From Pseudomonas profundi (GTDB lineage: Bacteria; Pseudomonadota; Gammaproteobacteria; Pseudomonadales; Pseudomonadaceae): 64,000 bases of DNA. Positions 29,769 through 38,501 of the stretch are shown here, piece by piece. The stretch's first letter is position 1. Every line of letters starts with the position of its first letter. The stretch is from assembly GCF_008638305.1 (NCBI RefSeq), contig NZ_VTPZ01000003.1, positions 275,743-339,742 of the forward strand, written 5' to 3'. A program made the translations under genes and the position numbers. The notes under the pieces are model-generated. The model was not told the origin of the DNA. It searched no databases and worked only from the letters and a program-made list of their open reading frames with translations.

Positions 29769-30131
29769 CTAGCGTAGGTAGTGGACGTTAGACGGCGGTT
29801 CGTCCGGCCCTTTCCCGGGGAACGGATGAGGCGCCAGCTCCAGATTGAGTAGCTGCGCGCCGTGAAGCTCGATGTAGCCCGGATAGCGCCGTTCGCCGGT
29901 GACAGTAAACTCGAAACCATAACGGCGGATCAGTCCGATGCGTCCGCTGCGATTGCGACCGGGCCTGAGTCGGGCCAATGCGATACTTTCATCCAGCAAC
30001 TGAACGTCAGCTTTGCTGCAATGGCTGCGTACCAGGCTCAGCGCCCGGTCGCGCAGGCCCATGCCCCGCCATATCCAGGTGCCGGCCCAGAGCGCCAGAA
30101 TCAGCAGGACGACATGGCCCAGATCGATCAT
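29769..30131 (-). CDS. DUF3301-family membrane-anchored protein
   Basis: A 120-residue protein with one N-terminal membrane helix (MIDLGHVVLLILALWAGTWI) and a basic cytoplasmic domain with LRRYGFEFT-like (RRYGFEFTVTGERRYPGYI) and NLELAPHPF motifs typical of DUF3301. The function is unknown. It lies 68 bp downstream of trmO on the same strand. Confidence 0.8.
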   Translation of the reverse strand: MIDLGHVVLLILALWAGTWIWRGMGLRDRALSLVRSHCSKADVQLLDESIALARLRPGRNRSGRIGLIRRYGFEFTVTGERRYPGYIELHGAQLLNLELAPHPFPGKGPDEPPSNVHYLR

Positions 30132-30199
30132 CAGTTGGACGCTCCGTAGGTTTCAGTCAAGGCGATTATTGCATGGTGAGAAGCGCAGAGCACGCCATC

Positions 30200-30898
30200 T
30201 CACGCGGATGCAGTTGACAGCATGAGCACGCGAATGCGGTCGGCTGAAGGGTAATGCCAGGTGACGTTGAAATCCCAGAACAGAGCGCCGTACTGGCGGT
30301 CCGGTCCGGGCTGCTGGTAGGCCGGCTTGGGATCCTGCGCCAGACATTGTTCCACCAGTTCGACCACCGGTTGTTCTAACCGGCTGGCATGCTCCTGTGC
30401 CTGAGCCAGTGCCTCCGAGGACCATTGCACCTCGATCAAACCAGGCGCCGCCGATGCCAGCGCATTGGTCGCTCCGGCTACGGCATCGACGTATGGCACG
30501 TAGGGTTTGATGTCCAGTACAGGCGTGCCGTGGAGCAGGTCATGCCCGGAGATCAGCAGCCTGCCTGGTTCTACAGCGTCCAGTTTCACTACCGACTGAC
30601 CGATCGGGTTTGGCCTGTGGGTTGCCCGGCTGGCAAATACGCCGATTTTACGGTTGCCGCCGAGCCGAGGTGGCCGCACTCTCAGGTGCGCTTCACCGGA
30701 TGGTGCGGCGTGGAAAACAAACAGAATCCATATATGGCTGACCGACTCCAGCCCCTCCGTTGCCTCGGCTTGATGATAGGGCGGAAGTAACTCGATGACG
30801 GCTTGTGAAGCGGGCGCCAGGGCGGGCTGGCGAGGAATGCCGAACTTTTCCCGGAAACACGAATGGACCTGTCCGACAGGTTCGAAACTGTAACTCAT
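30200..30898 (-). CDS. trmO: tRNA (N6-threonylcarbamoyladenosine-37)-N6-methyltransferase TrmO
   Basis: TrmO methylates t6A37 in certain tRNAs. The 232-residue protein has the beta-barrel family motifs FREKFGIPRQPAL, GLESVSHIWILFVFH, and FASRATHRPNPIGQSVV, which binds SAM, followed by the DIKPYVPYVDA block and a C-terminal extension. Its start codon overlaps the stop of the upstream alpha/beta hydrolase gene (ATGA), so the two are translationally coupled. Confidence 0.93.
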   Translation of the reverse strand: MSYSFEPVGQVHSCFREKFGIPRQPALAPASQAVIELLPPYHQAEATEGLESVSHIWILFVFHAAPSGEAHLRVRPPRLGGNRKIGVFASRATHRPNPIGQSVVKLDAVEPGRLLISGHDLLHGTPVLDIKPYVPYVDAVAGATNALASAAPGLIEVQWSSEALAQAQEHASRLEQPVVELVEQCLAQDPKPAYQQPGPDRQYGALFWDFNVTWHYPSADRIRVLMLSTASA

Positions 30899-31830
30899 CA
30901 GGCCTGCAGGACCGGCGGGACTGAAGACGGGTGATCGTGAATCACAAAATGGCTCCCATTTTCTATCTCAATAACCTGAAGATTCTCGGCTTGCTGGGCG
31001 CTGACACGCATCGAAGCGGTGTCCAGAATACGATCCTCTGCAGGCACCAGCACAGCGCCGCAACGGACATGGCGGTAAATATCAGGGCCGGTGGACGCTG
31101 TCCAGTCCGCCATGTCTTGTATGTTGGTGACCATCGTCGACAGGTGCCGGGCGTTGAAGGGAAAACCCATAACCAGGTCACGCTTGTGCGGATCCTCCAG
31201 CGAGCCCCATCGCGAGCGATTTTTATCCGAGATAGGCTGCTGCTGCCAGGCTGCCAGGTAAAACGGCAGCAGCCAGGCGATGATTGGCGAGATCTGCTGG
31301 ACCGGCCGGGCCTGCGGCAACATCGGCGCTTCTAGGATCACTTCGGCGTCGACGAACAGGTCTGGACGCTGGCGTGCCGCCTCCAGCACTACCGCACCGC
31401 CGCGCGAATGGCCATGTACCCGCAGCGAGCTGTGGCTTACCAGGTGCTCAATGGCGAGATTCAATACCGCCGCATCGTAGGCAATCGTTCCCGGCTGATG
31501 CTTGGGAACGAAGGTCCATTCTGCAGCCACGTAATTCGGGTTCTCGACAGGTAGATGATAATCGGCGCAGCTGAGTTTGATCAGCTCCAGATGAGGTGCT
31601 GCGTAATAGCGGCTGAAGTAGGTGAAATTTTCGGCAAAGCCGTGCACCACCACCACGCTGGATCGGGTGTGACCGCTGGCTCGTTTGGCGATTGCAGCTT
31701 TGCCCACCTTGAAGATTTCCCCTTCAAAGGTAGCCGCCTGTAGCGGTGGAGTTTCCCTGCGAAGCAAAAAACGTCGAACATAAACGACTATCAGCACTGC
31801 CAGGCCGATAAGTCCAATCAGCATTTCCAT
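30898..31830 (-). CDS. Membrane-anchored alpha/beta hydrolase
   Basis: A 310-residue protein with an N-terminal membrane segment (residues 1-20) and an alpha/beta-hydrolase fold. The nucleophile elbow is GHSRGG, an oxyanion region is VVVHGFAEN, and the likely catalytic histidine lies in NGSHFVIHDH near the C-terminus. The substrate is unknown. It is coupled to trmO by a 4-bp overlap and is divergent from arsR. Confidence 0.8.
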   Translation of the reverse strand: MEMLIGLIGLAVLIVVYVRRFLLRRETPPLQAATFEGEIFKVGKAAIAKRASGHTRSSVVVVHGFAENFTYFSRYYAAPHLELIKLSCADYHLPVENPNYVAAEWTFVPKHQPGTIAYDAAVLNLAIEHLVSHSSLRVHGHSRGGAVVLEAARQRPDLFVDAEVILEAPMLPQARPVQQISPIIAWLLPFYLAAWQQQPISDKNRSRWGSLEDPHKRDLVMGFPFNARHLSTMVTNIQDMADWTASTGPDIYRHVRCGAVLVPAEDRILDTASMRVSAQQAENLQVIEIENGSHFVIHDHPSSVPPVLQA

Positions 31831-32018
31831 ATGTGTCTAGCCCTTAGTAATCGCGCGAGTAGCGTAAAGGAATTAGGGTTCAAAAGATTCACCCATGCGG
31901 GCGACAGATTCGATGGAATCTCGCGTGTTAGAGCACCAAACTGGGCCGGTCACCTGCTTTCCACAATGACGTTCCGCGGGTACTATCGCCAAACGACGAT
32001 ATACGATAAGAGACTGTC

Positions 32019-32408
32019 ATGCTTGTTCAGTGTTCCGCTGGGGCTCCGATGAAAACCGATATGCAGGATATTCTCGTTGAGGTAGCTGAAGTTGCGCGCG
32101 CGCTGGGTCATCCGGCACGGCTGCGTATAGTAGAGTTGCTTCTGAAGCGCCACGTGTGCGTCGGTGGCGAGATTGTTGAAGCGCTTGGCCTTGCTCAGTC
32201 CACCGTGTCCGAGCATTTGCGCATTCTCAAGCAGGCAAACATTGTGTGTGGCGAAATAGAGCGGCCACATGTGTGTTATTCGTTGACCCCGGACGGCCTG
32301 GAGCTGCTATCAGGCTGGCTGCGGCCAACGGTTGAAAAGGTACAGCAACATGGCGCGCTTTGCGCTGCGGATGGGCCATGTAATCCACAGGGAGTATCCC
32401 ATGAGTAA
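32019..32408 (+). CDS. arsR: ArsR-family metalloregulator
   Basis: A winged-helix repressor that probably senses As(III)/Sb(III) and controls the downstream efflux gene. The 129-residue protein has [17 protein letters not shown], the recognition helix [16 protein letters not shown], and cysteines in VCVGG and VCGE plus a CAADGPC tail that could bind metalloid. Translation may instead begin at the ATG at 32049. Its end overlaps the acr3 start. Immediately upstream is the sequence CGACGATATACGAT, an imperfect dyad that could be its operator. Confidence 0.85.
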   Translation: MLVQCSAGAPMKTDMQDILVEVAEVARALGHPARLRIVELLLKRHVCVGGEIVEALGLAQSTVSEHLRILKQANIVCGEIERPHVCYSLTPDGLELLSGWLRPTVEKVQQHGALCAADGPCNPQGVSHE

Positions 32409-33462
32409 CGTGCCGCAGGCCATTTCTGCGTTCGAACGCTATCTATCGCTCTGGGTAGCCCTGGGCATCATCGCAGGCATTGTACTGGGCAGCCTGTTTC
32501 CTGGCGCCGTCGAGCTGTTGGCAGCGGTTGAATACGGCTCGGTGAATTTCGTCGTGGCGGTGCTGATCTGGTTTATGGTCTATCCGATGATGGTTTCGGT
32601 GGACTTTTCCAGCCTGCGTCGATTGCACGAGCGGCCCAAGGGGTTGGTCATCACGCTCACGGTCAACTGGCTGATCAAACCGTTCAGCATGGCGCTGTTG
32701 GGTGTGCTGTTCTTCGAGTACCTGTTCGCTGATCTGATTGATCCTGCCAATGCGGGTCAGTACATCGCGGGGCTGATTCTGCTCGGCGCAGCGCCTTGCA
32801 CGGCCATGGTGTTTGTCTGGTCTCAGCTAACGCGGGGCGATGCCACCTATACCCTGGCTCAGGTGGCTCTGAACGACGTCATCATGGTCTTCGCTTTTGC
32901 GCCAATCGTGGCGCTGTTGCTCGGCGTTACCGAAATAGACGTTCCATGGGCGACCTTGTTGTTGTCGGTGGGGCTGTATGTGGTGATTCCCTTGTTAGCC
33001 GGAATCATCACGCGGGTCAGACTCAGCGCGGGCGTTTCCCCTGAGACAGCCGAGCAATCGCTGCAGCGCTTTAACGCGCGGGTCAAGCCGCTCTCGGTGC
33101 TGGGTCTGCTTGCAACGGTGGTGTTGCTGTTTGGATTTCAAGGCCAGGTTATCCTCAATCAACCGGTGCTGATCGCCTTGATAGCGGTTCCGCTGCTGAT
33201 CCAGTCATACGGTATTTTCGCGCTCGCCTATACCGCAGCGAAACTCTGGAAGGTGCCGTTCAACGTCGCGGCGCCGTGCGCCATGATCGGAACATCGAAC
33301 TTCTTCGAACTGGCGGTAGCGGTGGCCATTGGCATGTTCGGTTTGAATTCCGGTGCAGCACTGGTCACCGTGGTTGGGGTATTGGTTGAAGTGCCGGTGA
33401 TGCTTTCGCTGGTGGCCTTTGCCAACCGCACCCGACACTGGTTTCCCGCCGCAGACAGCTAG
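32401..33462 (+). CDS. acr3: ACR3-family arsenite efflux permease
   Basis: A ten-helix membrane transporter (353 residues) of the bile/arsenite/riboflavin superfamily that expels As(OH)3 using the proton gradient. It has the ACR3 signatures [12 protein letters not shown], the catalytic-cysteine region [13 protein letters not shown] and [15 protein letters not shown]. The ATG at 32401 overlaps the end of arsR and is preceded by AGGGAG. No arsC or arsH lies nearby, so the pair handles arsenite only. It ends directly at a tetranucleotide repeat and a strong hairpin. Confidence 0.92.
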   Translation: MSNVPQAISAFERYLSLWVALGIIAGIVLGSLFPGAVELLAAVEYGSVNFVVAVLIWFMVYPMMVSVDFSSLRRLHERPKGLVITLTVNWLIKPFSMALLGVLFFEYLFADLIDPANAGQYIAGLILLGAAPCTAMVFVWSQLTRGDATYTLAQVALNDVIMVFAFAPIVALLLGVTEIDVPWATLLLSVGLYVVIPLLAGIITRVRLSAGVSPETAEQSLQRFNARVKPLSVLGLLATVVLLFGFQGQVILNQPVLIALIAVPLLIQSYGIFALAYTAAKLWKVPFNVAAPCAMIGTSNFFELAVAVAIGMFGLNSGAALVTVVGVLVEVPVMLSLVAFANRTRHWFPAADS

Positions 33463-33502
<40 letters not shown>

Positions 33503-33504
33503 CT

Positions 33505-33529
33505 GGCGGGAGCTGGCTCAGCTCCCGCC
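33505..33529. terminator. Hairpin terminator between acr3 and the convergent acyl-CoA ligase gene
   Basis: A perfect 10-bp GC-rich stem GGCGGGAGCT / AGCTCCCGCC encloses a GGCTC loop. It lies 43 bp after the acr3 stop and 48 bp before the leftward ligase stop. There is no T run, so termination may be factor-aided. Confidence 0.65.
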
Positions 33530-33576
33530 GTGCTGTTCCAACCAGGGTGCATCAGTATAGGCCGATGAAGCGCGGC

Positions 33577-35235
33577 TCAGCCTGCGTTGCTCCATTCCTG
33601 CTCCTGCAGTGCTCGCCACATGATCTTTCCTGTAGGCGATTTCGGCAGGCTGTCCACAAACTCGATCAGCTTGGGGCATTTGTAGGCGGACATGTTCTCC
33701 TGGCACCAGGCGAGGATATCTTCTGTGTTCGCCTGCTGACCTGCAGCGCGGACAACCACCGCCTTGACGGTTTCGCCGCGGCGCTCGTCGGGTACTGAAA
33801 TCACGCAGACTTCCTGCACCGCCGGGTGTCCATAAAGAAGCGATTCGACTTCTGCCGGCCAGACCTTGAAGCCAGAGGCATTGATCATCCGTTTGACCCG
33901 ATCAACCAGGAAGAAATAGCCCTCTTCATCGTAATAGCCGATGTCGCCGGAGCGGAAAAAACGCTTGCCATCCAGTTCGATAAAGGCCTCTGCGGTTGCT
34001 TCGTCACGTCGCCAGTAGCCCTGGAATATCTGCTCGCCGTGCATGATGATTTCACCGCTTTCACCCGGGCCGAGCTCCCCCAGCGTATCGACACTGATGA
34101 CCCGTGAATCAACGCCGATGATCGGTATGCCCAGGCACTGCGGCTTGGGCGCCTGGGGCGGATTCATGTGGGTGGCGCTGATGGTTTCCGACAATCCATA
34201 ACCCTCGGAGTACTGCAGTCCGGTCTTGTTTTCCAGTTTCGCTGCCACCGCGGCCGGCATGGCTGCCCCGCCCCCGCCTATGGACTGCAGGCTGCTCAGG
34301 TCATAGTCGTCGATGCTTGGCTCTGACAGCAGATCCACCACCATGGTCGAGATGTTTCGCCAGCTGGTGATCCGGTGGCACTCGATCAGTTGTGCGGCGG
34401 TCTTGCGATCCCAGCGGGTCATGATCACCTGAGTGCCGCCGATATAGATCGCGCTGTTCATGCACACCTGCATGCCAGTCACGTGAAACAGCGGCACAGA
34501 CACCAGCTGCACGCTGTGGTGCTGGGCGTTGCCCCATACCGAACAGTACACGGTTGTCGCCATGACGCTGTGGTGCGTATGGACGCAGCCCTTGGGATTG
34601 CCGGTGGTGCCGGAACTGTAGGGGATCACGCAGAGGTCGTCCGGGCCGGTTGTTAGCGGGCCAGGGACGTGGTTTGCCGCGAGTGCGTTTTGCCAGGCCA
34701 CCAGACCCGGCAGCCGCGGAATCTCACTGGATAGCTTTACCGCATCGGGCAGCTCTGCGACCGGCGGTTCAATGACATATTCGCTATAGGCGCTAACGAC
34801 TACGTGGCGCAGCAAACCTTCCTCAAGTAACCCGGTGACGTTGTCGAGCAGTTCGAGGCCGCACAGGGCAACGTCGGCTTCGGTATCGGTGATCAGGTAT
34901 TCCAGTTCGGCGCGGCGGTTCATCGGGTTGACCGGCACGACCACCGCGTTGGCGCGCAAGATGGCATAAAAGCCCACCACAAACTGCGGGCTGTTCTGCA
35001 TGTAGAGCAATACCCTGTCGCCGGCCTTCACGCCGTTTTGCTGCAGGTGCCCCGCGAGGCTCTGCGCCTGATGCTCCAGCTCGCGGTAGCTGAGTTCGGT
35101 GCCGTAGTAGAGAATGGCTGGGTGGTCCGGGTAGCGCAGCGCAGACACCGTCAAATTGCAGTACAGGTTGGTTCTGGGCAAGTCGAGAAAGTGCGGAACC
35201 AGGGCGGGCCAGACATCGTAGTGTCGTTCGAACAT
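33577..35235 (-). CDS. AMP-forming acyl-CoA synthetase (fatty acid-CoA ligase family)
   Basis: A 552-residue adenylate-forming enzyme that activates a carboxylic acid, probably a medium or long chain fatty acid, to its CoA thioester. Motifs in order are IPYSSGTTGNPKG (P-loop), EGYGLSETISATH, FFRSGDIGYYDEEGYFFLVDR with the hinge VKRMINASGFKVWPAEVE, and the C-terminal catalytic lysine in SPTGKIMWR. Chain length is not readable from the sequence. It stands alone and converges on acr3. Confidence 0.9.
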   Translation of the reverse strand: MFERHYDVWPALVPHFLDLPRTNLYCNLTVSALRYPDHPAILYYGTELSYRELEHQAQSLAGHLQQNGVKAGDRVLLYMQNSPQFVVGFYAILRANAVVVPVNPMNRRAELEYLITDTEADVALCGLELLDNVTGLLEEGLLRHVVVSAYSEYVIEPPVAELPDAVKLSSEIPRLPGLVAWQNALAANHVPGPLTTGPDDLCVIPYSSGTTGNPKGCVHTHHSVMATTVYCSVWGNAQHHSVQLVSVPLFHVTGMQVCMNSAIYIGGTQVIMTRWDRKTAAQLIECHRITSWRNISTMVVDLLSEPSIDDYDLSSLQSIGGGGAAMPAAVAAKLENKTGLQYSEGYGLSETISATHMNPPQAPKPQCLGIPIIGVDSRVISVDTLGELGPGESGEIIMHGEQIFQGYWRRDEATAEAFIELDGKRFFRSGDIGYYDEEGYFFLVDRVKRMINASGFKVWPAEVESLLYGHPAVQEVCVISVPDERRGETVKAVVVRAAGQQANTEDILAWCQENMSAYKCPKLIEFVDSLPKSPTGKIMWRALQEQEWSNAG

Positions 35236-35345
35236 GTTGTTATTCTCCGGCGTGCTTGAATGCTGACTACCGAGAGTAGTCGGAGCCGGATACTCTGGAA
35301 ACCGCTAACAACCGCGCTGTTGACGCATCATAAGCAATCAGGGAG

Positions 35346-35690
35346 TCAGGGCAAGAGGATCTGGAAATTGCCGCCGCCCAGGGAACTGTCATTGCTTAAC
35401 TCGATACGACCCTGTATCCCGTTGCGCTGATGAAGCCGGGCGATGCGTTCGCCAAAGTACAGCCCGAGCCCGGTGCTACCGGTGCTCAGATCGATGCCCA
35501 TCACATACTCCGATTGCCGTTCGATCATCGCCGGAGGATAGCCTTCACCGTCGTCACAAATGGCGATCGCCAGCTGGCCGTCGCGCATACCGGCGTGCAG
35601 CTGTATCGCGGAGCGCGCATAGCGCTCCGCTTCGCCCTTCTGGCCATTTTTTAGCCAGTGCGCTTCCTTGCAGCAGATTTGAGCGGGCAA
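35346..35690 (-). pseudogene. Histidine kinase fragment (HATPase_c C-terminus only)
   Basis: The frame encodes only the last ~95 residues of a histidine kinase: RYARSAIQLH (N-box region), ICDDGEGYP (G1 box), TGSTGLGLYF (G2 box) and LGGGNFQILLP. The sensor, dimerisation and phospho-accepting histidine parts are missing, and no start-proximal homology is seen before about 35640. It directly abuts a truncated TPR protein in a different frame, so the two look like neighbours fused by a deletion. Confidence 0.7.
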
Positions 35691-36186
35691 TCAAAGCGGG
35701 ATCGTTTTTCGGCTGGGCATAATCCTCGTTGCGCCGCGCCAGCTTGCCCAGCTCTACCTGACGTTGCAGCGCGTGGGTCGAAATCCGTATTCCCTTCTCG
35801 AGGTATTGCTGAGCAGCGAGGCTATCGCCACGTGCGTCATGTATGGCTGACAGCCCATCAAACAGGGCGGGTAGCATCGGGAACAGCTCGATACCTTTTT
35901 CATATAGAGCCTGCGCTTCATCGAGCCTTCCTTTGCTGCGCAAATGATTGCCCTGTGCGACAAGTGCCCAGGGCAGTGGCCGATCGCCGACCAGCCCATT
36001 CAATAGCGATTCCAGCTCCGTATCCTGGGCAAGCTGCGCCAGCGCATCGGCCAGATAACGCTGACATAGCGGGGCGAGTCGCAGCTGCGCCTGGATCATC
36101 ATGCGACAGGCGCTAACCACCTCCTGCGGGTCATCCCGGCTGAACAGCCAATCATCAGGGTAGGGCAAGGTGCCATTATGCGGCAA
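35640..36186 (-). pseudogene. Truncated TPR-containing response-regulator-like remnant
   Basis: From 36186 the frame encodes TPR-like repeats (LPWALVAQGNHLRSKGRLDE, EKGIELFPMLPALFDGLS, and AAQQYLEKGI followed by LGKLARRNEDYA), the pattern of pseudomonad receiver-TPR proteins. The N-terminal receiver is nearly all missing; only a YPDDWLFSR segment resembles its end. Family-like sequence stops near residue 157 (35715), and the frame then runs into the kinase fragment out of phase until 35554. The 5' part could still be translated as a small TPR protein. Confidence 0.6.
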
Positions 36187-36324
36187 TTAGCAGATACGTT
36201 ATCGCCTGAACCGCTCCTCTGAGCCAGAGTCTATCAGAGCATCAGCAACTCCCGACCTGCCTTCAGACTGGCGGCAGCCTGGCGCTGCAGCTGGTTTAAA
36301 CCCCCTGAATTTGAGGCTTTACTC

Positions 36325-37020
36325 ATGATTACCCGTGGTCTGCTCGATCAATTATTGAAGTCCGGTTCCGATCTGCTGCAAGGGCAAGCCGGCGCGAAAT
36401 CATCCACGCAATCCGCCGGGCGCAGTGACTCGCCATTGGGCGGTTTGTTGTCTGGCGTCGGCGGAGGCGCCCTGGGCGGCTCGGCGATAGGCTTGCTCAT
36501 GGGCAACAAGAAGGCCCGCAAGGTCGGCAAGAAGGTCGCGACCTACGGCGGTCTGGCTGCCCTCGGTGTCATTGCCTACAAGGCCTACGGCAGTTGGCAA
36601 CAACGTACCGGCAACAGCTCGGCGGGGGAGCCCCGGACAATTGATCGGCTGCCGCCGCCACAGGTTGAAGAGCACAGCCAGGCCATCCTGCGTGCGGTCA
36701 TAGGTGCGGCCAAGGCGGACGGGCACGTTGATGATCGCGAACGGGAATTGATCGAAGGAGAAATCAACAAACTGACTGAGGACCGGGAGTTGCAGAACTG
36801 GTTCGATCAGGAGTTGCGTCGACCGCTTGATCCGGCCGAGATTGCCAAGGCCGCCGGCACGCCGGAAATGGCCGCTGAAATGTATCTGGCCAGTTTGCTG
36901 ATGGTGGACGAAGAGAACTATATGGAGCGCGCCTATCTGGACGAGCTGGCGCGGCAGTTGAAACTGGATCCGGAACTGAAAGCCGAACTGGAGCGTCAGG
37001 CCGAACAGTCAGCCGCATGA
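36325..37020 (+). CDS. DUF533 (YebE-like) TerB-fold protein
   Basis: A 231-residue protein with a glycine-rich hydrophobic segment (about residues 38-60: GGLLSGVGGGALGGSAIG) and a C-terminal helical TerB/DUF533 domain with AAKADGHVDDRERELIEGE. Homologues such as E. coli YebE respond to envelope stress, but their role is unknown. It is monocistronic and ends before a terminator hairpin shared with the efflux operon. Confidence 0.85.
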   Translation: MITRGLLDQLLKSGSDLLQGQAGAKSSTQSAGRSDSPLGGLLSGVGGGALGGSAIGLLMGNKKARKVGKKVATYGGLAALGVIAYKAYGSWQQRTGNSSAGEPRTIDRLPPPQVEEHSQAILRAVIGAAKADGHVDDRERELIEGEINKLTEDRELQNWFDQELRRPLDPAEIAKAAGTPEMAAEMYLASLLMVDEENYMERAYLDELARQLKLDPELKAELERQAEQSAA

Positions 37021-37050
37021 TGCGTTGATCGTTCAGACAAGACGCGCCCC

Positions 37051-37078
37051 GCCGGCACTAGCTGAAGCTAGGGCCGGC
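37051..37078. terminator. Hairpin terminator between DUF533 gene and efflux operon
   Basis: The stem GCCGGC-A-CTAGC pairs with GCTAG-G-GCCGGC around a TGAA tetraloop, with a single internal mismatch. It lies between convergent genes and can serve both. Confidence 0.7.
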
Positions 37079-37088
37079 AAGGGTCACC

Positions 37089-38501
37089 TCATTGCGTGGC
37101 TGAAACCTCAGCCTGCCAACCACCACCCAACGCCTTGAACAGCTCGACCTCACTGACCAGCTGGCCCAGACGATCACCGATCAGCTGCTGCTGTGCGGTG
37201 AACAACTGACGCTGGGCATCAAGCAGGGTGAGGTAGCTATCCACACCGGTACGGTAACGACGTTCGGCAATCTGGAAGTAGCTTTCGCTGGCTTCCACCA
37301 GATCACTTTGAGCCTCTACCTGCTGCACATAGGTATCGCGTGCAGCGAGGCCATCCGATACATCACGGAAGGCTTCCTGAATGGAGCGCTCATACTCCGC
37401 TACGCGGGCGTCGCGAATGATCTCTGCATACTCAAGGTTCGCACGCAGACGGCCGGCGTTGAAGATCGGCAGGCTGATGCTTGGCGAGAAGCTCCAGTAA
37501 TCCGAACCGCTTTCGAACAGCCCGTCCAGATCACTGCTGGCGCTACCCGCCGCACCGGTCAGGCTGATGCTCGGAAAGAAGGCTGCCCGTGCCGCGCCAA
37601 TATTGGCGTTGGCACCGCGCAGGCGACGTTCAGCTTCGACGATATCCGGGCGGTTGATCAACAGCTCCGACGGCAAGCCCACCGGCAAATCCGTGAGATA
37701 GCTGCGTTGCAGGTCGATCGGGTCCACGCCCGCGAAGGGGATGCGCTGGCCGAGTAACTGGGCCAGTGCGTTGCGATCCTGAGCCACCAGACGGGTATAA
37801 CGCGCGAGACTGCTACGCGCTGTTTCCACGGCGGTGCGAGCCTGGGTCAGTTCCAGCGATGACGCCACACCGACATCGAAGCTGCGCTGGGTCAGCGACA
37901 GGCTTTCGTCGTAGGTTTCCAGAGTGCCTCGGGTTATCTCCAGCAGCGCCTGGTCTGCCTGCCAGGTCAGATAAGTATTCGCCACGGCGGCGATAAGACT
38001 GATCTGGACGCTGCGTTGGGCCGCTTCGGTGGCCAGATATTCTTCCAGGGCCTGCTCCTGCAGGCTACCCAGGCGGCCGAACAGATCAAGCTCCCAGCCA
38101 ATGCCCAGGGTGGCGCTGTACTGGCTGCTGATGCCCGCTTCGCCCCCTGGGTTCAGGCTCGCCGGCGTACGGCTGCGGTTGCCGCCGCCGTCAGCGCTGA
38201 TCGAGGGAAACAGATCCGAACGCTGGATGCGGTACAGCGCGCGCGTCGCGTCGACATTCAGCGCGGCAATACGCAGGTCGCGGTTGTTTTCCAGGGCTAT
38301 GCCAATCAACTCACGTAGCGCAGGGTCCTGGAAAAACTGACCCCAACCCAGATCGGCGGTGTGTTCGTTGGTGCTTGCCGAGTAGGCGTCGCCCTGAGGC
38401 CAGGTGTTTGCTACCGGGGACTCGGGCCGCTGAAAATCAGGAATCATCGAGCAGCCGCTGAGCGTGACTGCCAGCGATACGCTTAATAAAGTTCTTTTCA
38501 C
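37089..38501 (-). CDS. ttgC: RND efflux outer membrane lipoprotein (OprM/TtgC type)
   Basis: The trimeric outer membrane channel of a tripartite drug/solvent pump. The 470-residue protein has a lipoprotein signal with lipobox LSGC (Cys17) and two OEP repeats of about 200 residues each with long helices. Motifs such as [23 protein letters not shown] are typical of OprM. Its start overlaps the stop of the inner-membrane pump gene. The family contains OprM, TtgC and others; ttg naming rests on the TtgR-like operator upstream. Confidence 0.9.
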   Translation of the reverse strand: MKRTLLSVSLAVTLSGCSMIPDFQRPESPVANTWPQGDAYSASTNEHTADLGWGQFFQDPALRELIGIALENNRDLRIAALNVDATRALYRIQRSDLFPSISADGGGNRSRTPASLNPGGEAGISSQYSATLGIGWELDLFGRLGSLQEQALEEYLATEAAQRSVQISLIAAVANTYLTWQADQALLEITRGTLETYDESLSLTQRSFDVGVASSLELTQARTAVETARSSLARYTRLVAQDRNALAQLLGQRIPFAGVDPIDLQRSYLTDLPVGLPSELLINRPDIVEAERRLRGANANIGAARAAFFPSISLTGAAGSASSDLDGLFESGSDYWSFSPSISLPIFNAGRLRANLEYAEIIRDARVAEYERSIQEAFRDVSDGLAARDTYVQQVEAQSDLVEASESYFQIAERRYRTGVDSYLTLLDAQRQLFTAQQQLIGDRLGQLVSEVELFKALGGGWQAEVSATQ

